A stretch of DNA of 64,000 nucleotides, taken from contig JAFGJV010000004.1 in the NCBI GenBank assembly GCA_016928955.1, positions 1 to 64,000 of the forward strand, read 5' to 3'. Below, piece by piece: positions 8,971 to 18,722 of this stretch. The stretch is from Spirochaetales bacterium. Lineage in GTDB: Bacteria; Spirochaetota; Spirochaetia; Treponematales; UBA12059. The position numbers and the translations under genes were made by a program. How positions within the stretch are numbered: the stretch's first letter is position 1; every line of letters begins with the position of its first letter. Under the pieces are notes generated by a model, which saw only the letters and a list, made by a program, of their open reading frames with translations, made no database searches and was not told where the DNA came from.

Positions 8971-10436
8971 ACGTTGCCCCCCTGATACCGGTCGGCTAGT
9001 CGACGCCTCAGGCTGGCCAGCTTCCATTTAACCGTGCCCAGTGGCAAGCCAAGCAACACAGCTATGCGCGGGTAGGGCAGTTCTTCCGCGTAGGCTAGGT
9101 GCAATAGTTCCCGGTCCCTGTCCGACAGGCTATCCAGAAAACCCCTCACCATCATCCGGTCGCTTTCCGCCAATAATTCCTGCTCGGGCCCGGGCAGTTT
9201 TGAAGGCGTTTGGGCGATCAGCGTGTCGTGGCCGTCCTGGTGGTCCGAAAGCCGCGAACTCTCCCTCCTCCGGCGCCGGAGGATGTCTATGGCGCGGTTG
9301 CGTGCGACTCTGTACAACCAGGGACGGACATCGCCAACGGAACGCGGGCCTCCAGACCATAGGGCCGCCATGGCTTCCTGCAGCGCGTCTTCCGCGTCCT
9401 GGTAAGCCAGGCCTTTGAATGAGCGCAGATACAGAGCTATGCGCGGAGCCATGTCGTTGACCAGCGTTTGGATTGATGTTGCGCCCGATGAGGCGCCGTT
9501 GTCCTTGTCCATCACCTCATACAGCGTTGGAGAGTGGCTTGCGGTTGGCTGAATTGTTAAGGTTTTCATCACGTCCAACTCAGACGCTCGAGTAAGGGGC
9601 GGAACGATAGTCGCTCGGATGAACAAGTGGTCGGACGGGAGCCGTGCGCGCTGGTCCCTATTCACGGGGATGATGCCCTCTATGACGCCGCCGTTCAGCA
9701 CGTCTATGTCCGGCGTGCAGAAAATGTAGTCAAGCTGGGAAAAGCTTGGCTTGCGGCCGAAGTGGTAATGGGTGCGGCGTTCCGACACCGGTATCCCGAC
9801 CCTGTCCAACACGTCCCTGAGGGGCAGGTCGAGCAGGGGCTGGAATTCGAACTGGTGCTCGCCTCGTATGGCTATGCCGTTGAAATCTCCCATAACCACG
9901 CAGGACTCATGGCGTATCAGGGCGGACAGGCGCTTGACTTCGGAAAAGCGTTGCTCAAGGCCTAGGTCCCCGCCTCGCTGGGATTTCAGGTGGACCACGA
10001 ACACCCTGAGCGAGCGGTCCTGAAGCTCGATATCAAGCCTGAGCAGGTTGCGGGAAAAGTCCCCGGGCATGGATGCCGCCGTCACCCGGGCGAAGCGGCC
10101 TCGCTTTACGAGTGCCCCCACAAAGATGCCCCTGCGCGAGTTCGTCTCGTCTATGAAACAGTCATAGCGCCCGGCCAGGTAAAGACGGTTGAAATTCTCC
10201 AGGCTCTCGCGCCCGCCCACTTCGCACAGGCCAAGAAGATCAAAGTCGTGGTCGCGTATTATGCCGGCTATGTCGGCTACCTTTGACCGGGCCTTGTTCG
10301 GGTTGTATATGGACTGGTTCATGGCCTGGTAGTCGCGATCGCTCAGGGCATCCAGGCTTGACCTGTCGTGAGGGCCGTCAAGCAGAAGGTAGAAATTTTC
10401 CGCGTTGAATGACGCTATCCTGAGCGGGTGTTCCAC
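8967..10436 (-). CDS. Endonuclease/exonuclease/phosphatase (EEP) domain in frame with an ECF-type sigma-70 factor
   Basis: N-terminal MRIASFNAENFYLL-type start, VVMGDFNG, PSDHLFIRA (EEP motifs); C-terminal DAEDALQEAMAALW (sigma region 2), RPWLYRVARNRAIDILRRRRR, LSDRDRELLHLAYAEELPYPRIAVLLGLPLGTVKWKLASLRRRL (region 4); no stop between. Confidence 0.75.
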   Translation of the reverse strand: MEHPLRIASFNAENFYLLLDGPHDRSSLDALSDRDYQAMNQSIYNPNKARSKVADIAGIIRDHDFDLLGLCEVGGRESLENFNRLYLAGRYDCFIDETNSRRGIFVGALVKRGRFARVTAASMPGDFSRNLLRLDIELQDRSLRVFVVHLKSQRGGDLGLEQRFSEVKRLSALIRHESCVVMGDFNGIAIRGEHQFEFQPLLDLPLRDVLDRVGIPVSERRTHYHFGRKPSFSQLDYIFCTPDIDVLNGGVIEGIIPVNRDQRARLPSDHLFIRATIVPPLTRASELDVMKTLTIQPTASHSPTLYEVMDKDNGASSGATSIQTLVNDMAPRIALYLRSFKGLAYQDAEDALQEAMAALWSGGPRSVGDVRPWLYRVARNRAIDILRRRRRESSRLSDHQDGHDTLIAQTPSKLPGPEQELLAESDRMMVRGFLDSLSDRDRELLHLAYAEELPYPRIAVLLGLPLGTVKWKLASLRRRLADRYQGGNV

Positions 10437-10672
10437 CGCGCCAGTGTAGCCCGAACGGGTGCCCGGCGGAAAGCCCGCAGCGGATTTTCCCTGCCGCGCC
10501 GTCTCTTGCCGGCTCGCCCGGAAATGGGTATCCTAAGCACGCAGGCCGCAAGGGCGGGCTTTCCGTGGCCACGGTGCGGAAGCCCGCTGTCGCCCGAATA
10601 CAGGGGACCCCAGGGTGCCTCCATGATGAGGTTAACCTGCGCCAAACGCGTGCGGTCGTGCCGGAGCGTACC

Positions 10673-12016
10673 ATGAGTACCAGCCATAGCCCAGCGCAGA
10701 CGCGTTGGGCTCCCCGTTTTTTCCTTATCTGGACCGGCCAGGCTCTCTCCCTTTTTGGCTCATCGGTCGTGCAGTTCGCCTTGGTATGGTGGATGACCAG
10801 AACAACGGGGTCGGCCACCGCCCTTGCCGCGGCTACCATAGTCGCCATCCTGCCTCAGATTGTGCTCGGTCCCTTTATAGGCCCCCTGGTGGACCGGCTG
10901 GACCGCAAGCGCATCATGATTGTGGCCGACTCGGGCATAGCCCTTGCTACCGCCGGTCTCATGCTCCTGTTCTGGTTCGACGCCGTCCAGCTCTGGCACG
11001 TGTACGCGCTCATAGGGCTGCGGTCCCTTGGCGGGGCCTTCCACCATCCGGCCATGGCCTCGTCAACCAGCCTTCTTGTGCCGGAAGAGCACCTTACGCG
11101 GGTGGGCGGCCTCAACCAGACCCTGCAGGGTGTCATGGCGATTGTTGCCCCTCCGCTCGGCGCCCTTCTTGTCATGGTCGTTCCCACCCAGGGCATTCTG
11201 GCCATAGACGTTGTGACCGCCGCGCTGGCTGTCCTTCCCCTGTTCTTTGTCCACATACCCATGCCGGCACGGTCAGGCACCGAGGCGCGCGACGGGAAGG
11301 CTGGTTCAAGCTACGTCCAGGATCTCAAGCACGGACTTCAGTACATAGTCCGGTGGCCCGGGCTTTTCGGTCTCATAGCAGTGGCCATGCTGGTCAATTT
11401 CCTGTTGGTGCCCAGCTCGTCGCTCATGCCGCTTCTGGTAACCAAGTCGTTCGGGCGCAGCGCCTTGGAACTTGCCTGGACGGAAACGGCCATGGGTGTC
11501 GGCATCATAGCAGGCGGGCTGGCTTTGTCAGCCTGGGGCGGTTTCAAGCGACGCATCGTCACGTCCATCATGGGTATCGCTGGTCTCGGGCTCGGGGTTT
11601 TTCTGATTGGCGCCGCGCCGATGGACGGATTCTGGGTGGTGCTGGCTGGCTGCTTTGTGGTCGGGGCCATGCAATCGGCGGCCAACGGTCCTATTCACGC
11701 AATCCTACAATCCGCCGTCAGGCAGGACATGCAGGGAAGGGTGTTCTCGCTGGTGAACGCGGCCGCAACGGCCATGATGCCGCTCAGCCTTGTGCTTGCT
11801 GGTCCCCTGTCCGACTCTTTTGGGGTCAGGACCTGGTATCTGGCCGGCGGAGCCGTGTGCGTAGTGGTCGCTCTTCTGACCCTGGGCATACCGGCGATCA
11901 TGAATATAGAGGAAACCCGTACTGACCGCGCCGGGGAAGTACCTGCCCAACCGGGTTTGCTTGAGACCATGGAACCCGCGGTCCAGGGAACAGCCCAGAC
12001 GGCGCCCGCTGATTGA
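10673..12016 (+). CDS. MFS transporter (DHA3/EntS-like)
   Basis: 12-TM pattern; FFLIWTGQALSLFGSSVVQFALVWWMTRTTGSATALA; FIGPLVDRLDRKRIMIVAD. Confidence 0.85.
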   Translation: MSTSHSPAQTRWAPRFFLIWTGQALSLFGSSVVQFALVWWMTRTTGSATALAAATIVAILPQIVLGPFIGPLVDRLDRKRIMIVADSGIALATAGLMLLFWFDAVQLWHVYALIGLRSLGGAFHHPAMASSTSLLVPEEHLTRVGGLNQTLQGVMAIVAPPLGALLVMVVPTQGILAIDVVTAALAVLPLFFVHIPMPARSGTEARDGKAGSSYVQDLKHGLQYIVRWPGLFGLIAVAMLVNFLLVPSSSLMPLLVTKSFGRSALELAWTETAMGVGIIAGGLALSAWGGFKRRIVTSIMGIAGLGLGVFLIGAAPMDGFWVVLAGCFVVGAMQSAANGPIHAILQSAVRQDMQGRVFSLVNAAATAMMPLSLVLAGPLSDSFGVRTWYLAGGAVCVVVALLTLGIPAIMNIEETRTDRAGEVPAQPGLLETMEPAVQGTAQTAPAD

Positions 12017-12063
12017 TGCAAGCACGGGAGCCTGTGGTACTATCCGTACTGCGTGCTCCCATT

Positions 12064-12103
12064 AGGCAACCTCAAATAACCCCATGGTTATTTGAGGTTG
12101 CCT
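12064..12103. repeat. Palindrome AGGCAACCTCAAATAACC-CCAT-GGTTATTTGAGGTTGCCT
   Basis: 18-bp perfect inverted arms read directly. Confidence 0.8.
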
Positions 12104-12126
12104 GCGTTTTCGGCAGAAAACGCAGG
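12101..12126. repeat. Palindrome CCTGCGTTTTC-GGCA-GAAAACGCAGG (second copy at 37032-37059)
   Basis: 11-bp perfect arms; same arms recur at 37032-37059. Confidence 0.8.
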
Positions 12127-12140
12127 GTTTCTAAGGTAAC

Positions 12141-12166
12141 CCTCTAAAAACTGATGTTTTTAGAGG
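12141..12166. repeat. Palindrome CCTCTAAAAAC-TGAT-GTTTTTAGAGG (dispersed family)
   Basis: 11-bp perfect arms; related copies at 7644, 55412 and 57906. Confidence 0.8.
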
Positions 12167-12418
12167 CTCCCATTAGACGGTTTTTTTCCGCGATAAACCG
12201 CGTTTTTTAAGCTAATCGAATTATTCCCGATAAACTTGTGGTAATTATTCAAAATGTGTTATAGTTCTAGCATCCACCCCGGAAACGAGGCGCGCCATGC
12301 GTCCGTGCCGGGAGGATGGCAGCAGTTCCGCTCGCACCGCACGGCGCACGCGGAGGCCGCCCAGCCACACGGCCTGGCAGCTGCCACATCGTTCCTAACC
12401 AAATGGAGAAATGACGCC

Positions 12419-14011
12419 ATGTACAGAGTAACGCGCATCGCTAGGGTTCTTTCCTGGTTCGCCGCGCTCGCGACTATCGCCGTCGTGCTGGCCTCGTGCG
12501 CCAGCCTTCCGCTTCCGGCGGATCTGCAGCGCGAGGAAGGCTACTATTACGGCACGGGCACGGGAGCCAGCCAGGAGGAAGCGACGGCAGAGGCCAAACG
12601 AACGCTCATACAGCTGGCCATCATAGAATCGCGGGAGAGCGCCGGCATCCGGTCAAAAATTGTCGTCAGCGAGGAAGTGGCCGACTCCTTTGCGCCGGCC
12701 GGTATCAAGCCGGTGGCCCAGGGCGAGGACGGAGGAACCTGGACGGTGGTCTGTCGCGTCAAGCGCAGCGACTGGGATGCGTTCCAGGCAAAGCGCATGG
12801 ACGCTGCCCGCGCCGAGATCCTGCCGATGCTGCCCGAGCTTGCCCCGGACGGCGGCATGAGCCTGGGAGACAGGCTCGGCAAGTCGGCGGCCATCATCGA
12901 CCGCCTCTACCGGGAAGCTCTTGCAGACATCCTGACCGAGGGCAAGGACGGCACTCCCCTGGTAGCGCGGACCCTGGAATCATCAATGTCCACGCAACTG
13001 GCCGCGGTCAGCGTGAGCATGGACACGCCGCAGGGTTTTGTGGACAACGACACCGAGTTCAAAGGCACGGTCCATGCGGACGGCGATACCGGTCCCGTGC
13101 CCATACTGGCCCGCTGGAGCGTGCGCGGAGCGGAGCCCGTAGACAACGTGGTCACCAGCTCCAAGGACGGAAGCTTTGAGCTCAGCTTCCCCGCCGATCC
13201 GGCTTTCCACAACCACGCCGTGACCCTGGAGCTTGCCACGGCGTTTTCCGCGGACGTGTACGGCTCGGACGCCCTGCGCAAGGCCGACGAGGGCACGAGC
13301 GTCGCCTTTGTGTACCAGCACTTTGACGACCTTGCCGGGTACTTTGGCAACGAAGTCCTGGTACCGGGCGGCACCTACGCCATAGGGGCGGTGGCCAGGG
13401 ACACAAGAGCCGCACGCAAGGAAGCCGCCCGCAGTGCAACCGTCAAGGATTTCTTCATGGACAGGCAGCTGGTGACCAACGCCCTGTATGCCATGTTCCT
13501 GGCGGACACGGGTTCCGAAAGCTTCCCGGAGTACTGGGATAACCCCGACTACAACCAAGACGATCAGCCTGTGATCGGAGTCAGCTACCAGGACGCCGTG
13601 GCCTTTGCGGCTTGGCTGTCTGGAAAGCTGGGCGTCGTCAAGCGCCTTCCGACAGAAGCCGAGTGGGAGGTGGCGGCCAGGGGAGGCAAGGACGTGATCT
13701 ATCCCTGGGGCGACCAGGCCCCCGACGAGGGAGCGTACGCCAATTACGCTGGCGACGACGGTTTCCCGGCCACGTCGCCCGTGGGCAGCTTTGCGGACGG
13801 ACTGAACGCGCTGGGCATAGCGGACATGGCCGGCAACGTGTGGCAGTGGACCAGCACTCCCCGCGACGCGGCGTCATCCAACATGATCATCAAGGGCGGT
13901 TCCTGGATGGACGGGCCGCTGGAGTTGCGAATATCGAACCGCCGGGACGTGAACCCATCCAGAGGATATGTGGACGTGGGCATACGCCTGGTCAGGGAGG
14001 TGTCTGAATGA
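12419..14011 (+). CDS. Lipoprotein with LPP20-like N-terminal region and C-terminal formylglycine-generating-enzyme (SUMF1/EgtB/PvdO) domain
   Basis: Lipobox VVLASC; DFFMDRQLVTNALYAMFL, RLPTEAEWEVAARGG, YPWGDQAP, DMAGNVWQWTS, IKGGSWMDGP. Confidence 0.82.
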   Translation: MYRVTRIARVLSWFAALATIAVVLASCASLPLPADLQREEGYYYGTGTGASQEEATAEAKRTLIQLAIIESRESAGIRSKIVVSEEVADSFAPAGIKPVAQGEDGGTWTVVCRVKRSDWDAFQAKRMDAARAEILPMLPELAPDGGMSLGDRLGKSAAIIDRLYREALADILTEGKDGTPLVARTLESSMSTQLAAVSVSMDTPQGFVDNDTEFKGTVHADGDTGPVPILARWSVRGAEPVDNVVTSSKDGSFELSFPADPAFHNHAVTLELATAFSADVYGSDALRKADEGTSVAFVYQHFDDLAGYFGNEVLVPGGTYAIGAVARDTRAARKEAARSATVKDFFMDRQLVTNALYAMFLADTGSESFPEYWDNPDYNQDDQPVIGVSYQDAVAFAAWLSGKLGVVKRLPTEAEWEVAARGGKDVIYPWGDQAPDEGAYANYAGDDGFPATSPVGSFADGLNALGIADMAGNVWQWTSTPRDAASSNMIIKGGSWMDGPLELRISNRRDVNPSRGYVDVGIRLVREVSE

Positions 14012-15465
14012 AACGCTTACTGATGGTACTGTCGGCCGTGGGCCTCATAGCGTCCATGTCCGCTTGCGTGTCCACCGGAGCGCCGGCTGGAGCCAGCGCG
14101 GACGAGAAGGCCGTGGCCAAGGGCGTCAAGGCCTGGAACGACCGCAATCCGCAGGCAGCCAAGGCGCCGTGGAGCGGGATAGACGACAAGGCGCTCAAGG
14201 ACAAGTATCTAGGCTATCTGTCGGCGTACGAGTCCGGAGCCAAGACGCTTGAGGACGCTCTCCTGTTCAAGGAAACCGAGACCGCAAAGATATCGGCGTC
14301 GTACGACAAGGCGTACGGCTACCTGTCAAAACTGCCAAAAGACCTGGAAATACCGCGCAAGGACAAGGACCGGGCCCTGGCCATGGCCGAGACGAGGGTG
14401 CGCACGCACATGGCGTCAGGCAACATGAGCGCGGCCAAGACATCAGCGGACGGCGCCCGGAAGCTCTTTGGGGATTCGGCCGCCCTGGCCGCCCTGGTCA
14501 AGGAGATAGACCTGGTGCTGGCCTCCAGGAAACGCGAGGCCGAAGCGGACTCAGCGCTGGACAAGGGCAGGGCCACCGAGGACTTTGACGGGCGCATAGC
14601 CCTGTTCGATGCGGCTATCAAGGACTACGGCAAGGCCGAGTCGACGCTGTCGTCCGACGCGTCCAAGCTTGGGCTCGGGAAGAGCCCCTACGTGGCCGCC
14701 GAGAATTCGCGCCTCAAGAAGAAGCGCCAGGACGCCACCATAGAGCGTGAGCGCCTCTTGCGCGAGCGCGCGTATTATTACAAGGACCGCGCCGGCGAGG
14801 AGTTCGCGCGCGCCCCGGTGGGCAAGAAGCCGGGCACCTTGACGCTTGAGGAACTCCTTGCGCACCATGAGACCGTCAAGGCCAACATATCCAAGGTGTA
14901 CGACGAGATGAAGGCCTTCTCGGCCAAGTATCCAGGAGCCATAGACGAAGACGCGATGGCAGAGCTGGAGGCGTACAAGAGGGACCTGGACGCCAACATC
15001 GCCAAGGTGGTCGCCGAAATAAAGACGGCCAAAGAGATAGCCAGCCGCGGCAAGGTGGTCATGCCCGTTATGATAGGCCTGTTCAATCCCGAGCCGGGCA
15101 GCACGGAAGAGGCCAAGAAGAGCCGGCCGGCATTGTTCAGCGCGACCGGCGTTACCAAGAACGACTACTGGTGGGGCATGGTGTCCATACCTCGAGGCGT
15201 GATGAACGACCTCGTGATCACGGTGTCTGACGGCCGGACGGTCAGGGTGTTCCCGGCCAACACCGTGTCGGGCTCGCTGATTGCCAAGAACAAAATCCCA
15301 GACCTGGTGAACCGGGGCTACAAGGTGGGCAATTCATGGCCGGTGCTGAACGCAGGCAGCCAGCTGCCCACGGACAAATATTTCTTCGAGATCCAGCCCG
15401 GAAAGACCGGCGACTACTCAGGTGAGGTCGTCGTGTACAGCTCCTTCATAACGAGGTCCCGCTGA
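14008..15465 (+). CDS. Lipoprotein of unknown function
   Basis: Signal peptide and lipobox MKRLLMVLSAVGLIASMSAC; Lys/Ala/Glu-rich helical body; ATGA overlap with upstream gene. Confidence 0.65.
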   Translation: MKRLLMVLSAVGLIASMSACVSTGAPAGASADEKAVAKGVKAWNDRNPQAAKAPWSGIDDKALKDKYLGYLSAYESGAKTLEDALLFKETETAKISASYDKAYGYLSKLPKDLEIPRKDKDRALAMAETRVRTHMASGNMSAAKTSADGARKLFGDSAALAALVKEIDLVLASRKREAEADSALDKGRATEDFDGRIALFDAAIKDYGKAESTLSSDASKLGLGKSPYVAAENSRLKKKRQDATIERERLLRERAYYYKDRAGEEFARAPVGKKPGTLTLEELLAHHETVKANISKVYDEMKAFSAKYPGAIDEDAMAELEAYKRDLDANIAKVVAEIKTAKEIASRGKVVMPVMIGLFNPEPGSTEEAKKSRPALFSATGVTKNDYWWGMVSIPRGVMNDLVITVSDGRTVRVFPANTVSGSLIAKNKIPDLVNRGYKVGNSWPVLNAGSQLPTDKYFFEIQPGKTGDYSGEVVVYSSFITRSR

Positions 15466-17054
15466 TGACGAACGCGAAAAAAACCACGCTGATCATAGCC
15501 CTTGGCCTGCTCTTTATAGCGGTCCTGGTCGGCGTCTTCCTGTTGTGGAAGCCCCAGCCCAAGGGCATTACGGTGGCGGTGTCCAACCTGCCGGACTCGC
15601 TCAACCCGGTCCTTGCCCAGAACACGTCGGGCATGAACGCTGCCGAGCTCGTGTTCGACGGCCTGGTGAACTTCGAGGTCGACTCGCAGAGCCGCAAGCT
15701 CTATCCCGAGCTTGCCCTGGCCGAGAGCATCGAACAGGATCCGGTCACCAAGAAGACGTACACGGTGCTTTTAAGGCAGGTGTTCTGGCACGACGGCACG
15801 GAGTTCAGCGCGGAGGACGTGGTGTACTCGTTCAACGCGTACATGGATCCCAAGAACGACTCGCCCAGCCGCGACTACCTGTCGTCGTTCATTGAGAGCA
15901 TCGAGGCGGTTGACGAACACACCGTTACCATCGAGTTCCACAAGCCCCTTCCGCCGTTCCGCGTGTATCCGGTGCTCACGTTCAAGATCATCCCGGCCCG
16001 GTACCGCGGGACGTCTATGTCCACGGACCTGCGCTCGGGTGAGAATGAGCGCAACTTCGCCGTTGAGCCCGTGGGCACGGGTCCGTACCGACTGACCGGC
16101 TGGGAGATAGGCAAATGGGTGAGCTTCCAGGCCAACGGCACGTATTTCAGGGCCATTCCGCCCATAGAGACCCTGCTCATGAAGAAGGTGATCGACCCGA
16201 TCATCCGCATGAACGAGCTCAGGCGCGGCCGCGTCAACCTGATCCTGGAAACGTCGCCCATGGACCGGCCCAAGGTTGAGAAGATGACCAACGTGGACAT
16301 CAACTCATTCCTGCCGTACGCCTTCTACCAGGTGTGCGTGAACACCAAGCTCTTCCCCGACGCCTCCGCCCGTGCAGCCATGTCCATGGCCGTTGACCGT
16401 GCCGCCCTGGTGCCCGGCATCACCGACCGTGACGAGGGCATAGTCAGGGGTACCAGCGTTTTCCCGGCCGACCTGTTCACCAGCAACATTCCAGAGTACG
16501 TGAACAGCCCCGTACCGGACCTTTTGCCCGAGAACCTGGAACAGGCCAAAACCCTTGCGGCCAGCTCGGGACTGGACGGCCAGACGGCCATTCTCCTGTA
16601 TCCCGACTCGCTCGGCGAATTCGGCACGGCGCTGGCCAAGTCCCTGGTCGAGCAGCTCGGGCGGATTGGCCTCAAGGTGGAGGCCAAACGCACGGGCGAC
16701 CAGGTGTTCAAACGCCTAGTGTTCGCCGAAAAGAACTACGAGCTCGCCTTGGTGTACAGCGAGGGCTTTGACAATCTGTACTCCAGCATAGGCAGGCAGT
16801 TCAGGTCCGAAGGAGCGGAGAACGTGACCGGCGTGGCCGACCCGGAGCTGGACGCGCTCTTTGACGAGTGGGAAAAGGCCGTGGTCACGGCCGACTGGGT
16901 GGACCTTACCCTGCGCATCAACCAGAAGATGGCTGAGCTGGCTCCCTCGGTGTTCCTGTTCAAGCTCCAGAAGGATGTGTATTCGCGCGGGCTCAAAGGC
17001 GTGGTCATTGCCACGGACAATCCCTTCCTGTCCGCTGAAGAGTGGTCCCTGTAG
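15465..17054 (+). CDS. ABC transporter substrate-binding protein, family 5 (peptide/nickel type)
   Basis: ITVAVSNLPDSLNPVLAQNTSG..ELVFDGLV, FSAEDVVYSFNAYMDP, GTGPYRLTGWEIG. Confidence 0.85.
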   Translation: MTNAKKTTLIIALGLLFIAVLVGVFLLWKPQPKGITVAVSNLPDSLNPVLAQNTSGMNAAELVFDGLVNFEVDSQSRKLYPELALAESIEQDPVTKKTYTVLLRQVFWHDGTEFSAEDVVYSFNAYMDPKNDSPSRDYLSSFIESIEAVDEHTVTIEFHKPLPPFRVYPVLTFKIIPARYRGTSMSTDLRSGENERNFAVEPVGTGPYRLTGWEIGKWVSFQANGTYFRAIPPIETLLMKKVIDPIIRMNELRRGRVNLILETSPMDRPKVEKMTNVDINSFLPYAFYQVCVNTKLFPDASARAAMSMAVDRAALVPGITDRDEGIVRGTSVFPADLFTSNIPEYVNSPVPDLLPENLEQAKTLAASSGLDGQTAILLYPDSLGEFGTALAKSLVEQLGRIGLKVEAKRTGDQVFKRLVFAEKNYELALVYSEGFDNLYSSIGRQFRSEGAENVTGVADPELDALFDEWEKAVVTADWVDLTLRINQKMAELAPSVFLFKLQKDVYSRGLKGVVIATDNPFLSAEEWSL

Positions 17055-17062
17055 GAGGGGCG

Positions 17063-17947
17063 ATGAGATTCCTGCGTTTTCTGACACGCGAATTCCTCAT
17101 CCACGGCGTGGTATTCGCCGTGGTGGGGACTGTCGCCTTGGCGCTGTTGTACCTTTTGTCCATCGGCGCGCCGCCTGAGAATTACCTGGAGGCCGGAAAG
17201 TCTTTCCTGCTCCTCATGACGGGGGCCCAGGATTTCTCGGCGGCGCATCCCGGTTTCAGCGCCGGAAGGATCATAGCCAGCGGGGCGGCAATCACGCTGC
17301 CCCTTGCCCTGGCGTCGCTCCTCATACTCACACTGATCGCCGTGTGCGGGGCGTCGTTCGCCACCACGTCCCGCTACCTGGCAGTTCGTCACAACCAGAA
17401 GGGCGGCCTGGGTTCCAGCCGGGCGCTCGGCGCCATGCTTGGCGCCCTGGCCGCCGTGCCCTTGTTTGTGGGCTTTTGGGTGCTGGCCAACGGCTTTGGG
17501 AGCGAGGCTCCCTTCCCCCTGATAGCCCTTGCCACGGTGGTGATGGGCGGGCTGGGCTGGGACGCTCTGTCCTTCCTGCGCGCCGACATGGAACGCCAGC
17601 TGGGTACCACGTACGCCGAGGTGTTCAGCACCCTCGGCGCGCCGCTAGGACGCGTCCTGCCCCTTCCCGGAACCCTGTCCGGCTACCTGTTCTCGTCGAG
17701 CCTGCCCGGGTTCATACCCTATCTGGCGGGCAAGGTGCCGGCCATCATAGGCGCGGTGACCATAGCGGAAATCGTGTTCTCCTTCCCTGGCCTCGGGAGC
17801 ACGCTCCTGGACGCCCTCCTCAACATGAACACTGATCTGCTTCTGGCCTCGGTATTCATCCTCTTGTGCGTGAACGCCGTGGTGGCGTTTATCGTCAAGT
17901 CCATCCTGTTCCTGGTATATCCGAGGTGGTATGAAAAAGCCGTATAG
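17063..17947 (+). CDS. ABC transporter permease (DppB-like)
   Basis: MRFLRFLTREFLIHGVVFAVVG; AIIGAVTIAEIVFSFPGLGSTLLDALL typical of DppB C-terminus. Confidence 0.8.
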   Translation: MRFLRFLTREFLIHGVVFAVVGTVALALLYLLSIGAPPENYLEAGKSFLLLMTGAQDFSAAHPGFSAGRIIASGAAITLPLALASLLILTLIAVCGASFATTSRYLAVRHNQKGGLGSSRALGAMLGALAAVPLFVGFWVLANGFGSEAPFPLIALATVVMGGLGWDALSFLRADMERQLGTTYAEVFSTLGAPLGRVLPLPGTLSGYLFSSSLPGFIPYLAGKVPAIIGAVTIAEIVFSFPGLGSTLLDALLNMNTDLLLASVFILLCVNAVVAFIVKSILFLVYPRWYEKAV

Positions 17948-18722
17948 GATCCTGTTCTGGCTGCTCGTGGCGGTCCTTCTGGGGCCGCTGGTGGCGGCCT
18001 GGCTGCCCGCGGGTAGCCTGCCGGGCTTTCTGCCTGTGGACTATCAGTCGTCCCTGCTCACGGCATTCAGGCAGCTGTCCATCACGCTGGCGGCCACGCT
18101 GGTGGTGTCGACGCTCATATCCCTGATCCTGGGATACGTCAGCGTGCTGTCCATGCGCCTGGGCCGCTTCCTGTCCAGCGTGCTCAAGGCTGTGGAGTCC
18201 GTGCCGTCTATACTCATAGCCCTGTTCTGCTACGCGCCGGTGGCGGTGTACCTGGCCAAACAGGCGTCCCAGGTGTCTGAGTTGGCGTCTCTGGCGGTAT
18301 TCATATTCGCCGCTACGCTGACCGTCCTGCCGGAATCAGTGCGCGGCCTGGCCATACCCCTGGGCGACCTGTACCACCGCAAGTACAGCCTATCGTTCCG
18401 TTCCTATGGCTTCAGCAAGGCCCATATACTCTCGGTGCTGATGAAGACGGACACCATGCTGGCGGCCGTGCGTCACGCAGCGGCCGGCATCCTCCTCAAG
18501 ACGCTGGTGCTGGACTGCTCTTTCGGTTTCGTGATCCAGCTTGGCTTTGGTAGTTACGGCACGCCGGCGCACCATAGCCCGGGCGCCCTCATAGCGGCCA
18601 ACCGGGACGCCTTGTTCGAGGGCGGTAATCCGCTGCTGTTCTGGATACCGTCGCTGGTCCTCGCCACGACGAGCATAGCCTTCCTCCTGGTCCTGGGCCA
18701 GAAAAAGGACGCACGATCATGA
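17931..18722 (+). CDS. ABC transporter permease (DppC-like, divergent)
   Basis: Multi-TM; located between permease 1 and the ATPase; SRSYGFSKAHIL EAA-loop-like region. Confidence 0.72.
   Translation: MKKPYRILFWLLVAVLLGPLVAAWLPAGSLPGFLPVDYQSSLLTAFRQLSITLAATLVVSTLISLILGYVSVLSMRLGRFLSSVLKAVESVPSILIALFCYAPVAVYLAKQASQVSELASLAVFIFAATLTVLPESVRGLAIPLGDLYHRKYSLSFRSYGFSKAHILSVLMKTDTMLAAVRHAAAGILLKTLVLDCSFGFVIQLGFGSYGTPAHHSPGALIAANRDALFEGGNPLLFWIPSLVLATTSIAFLLVLGQKKDARS

Noticed and set aside
10705-11925. 406-aa plus-strand ORF in another frame of the MFS transporter gene
   Set aside because: Arg/His/Pro-rich shadow translation typical of high-GC alternative frames; the MFS frame has a coherent 12-TM protein.
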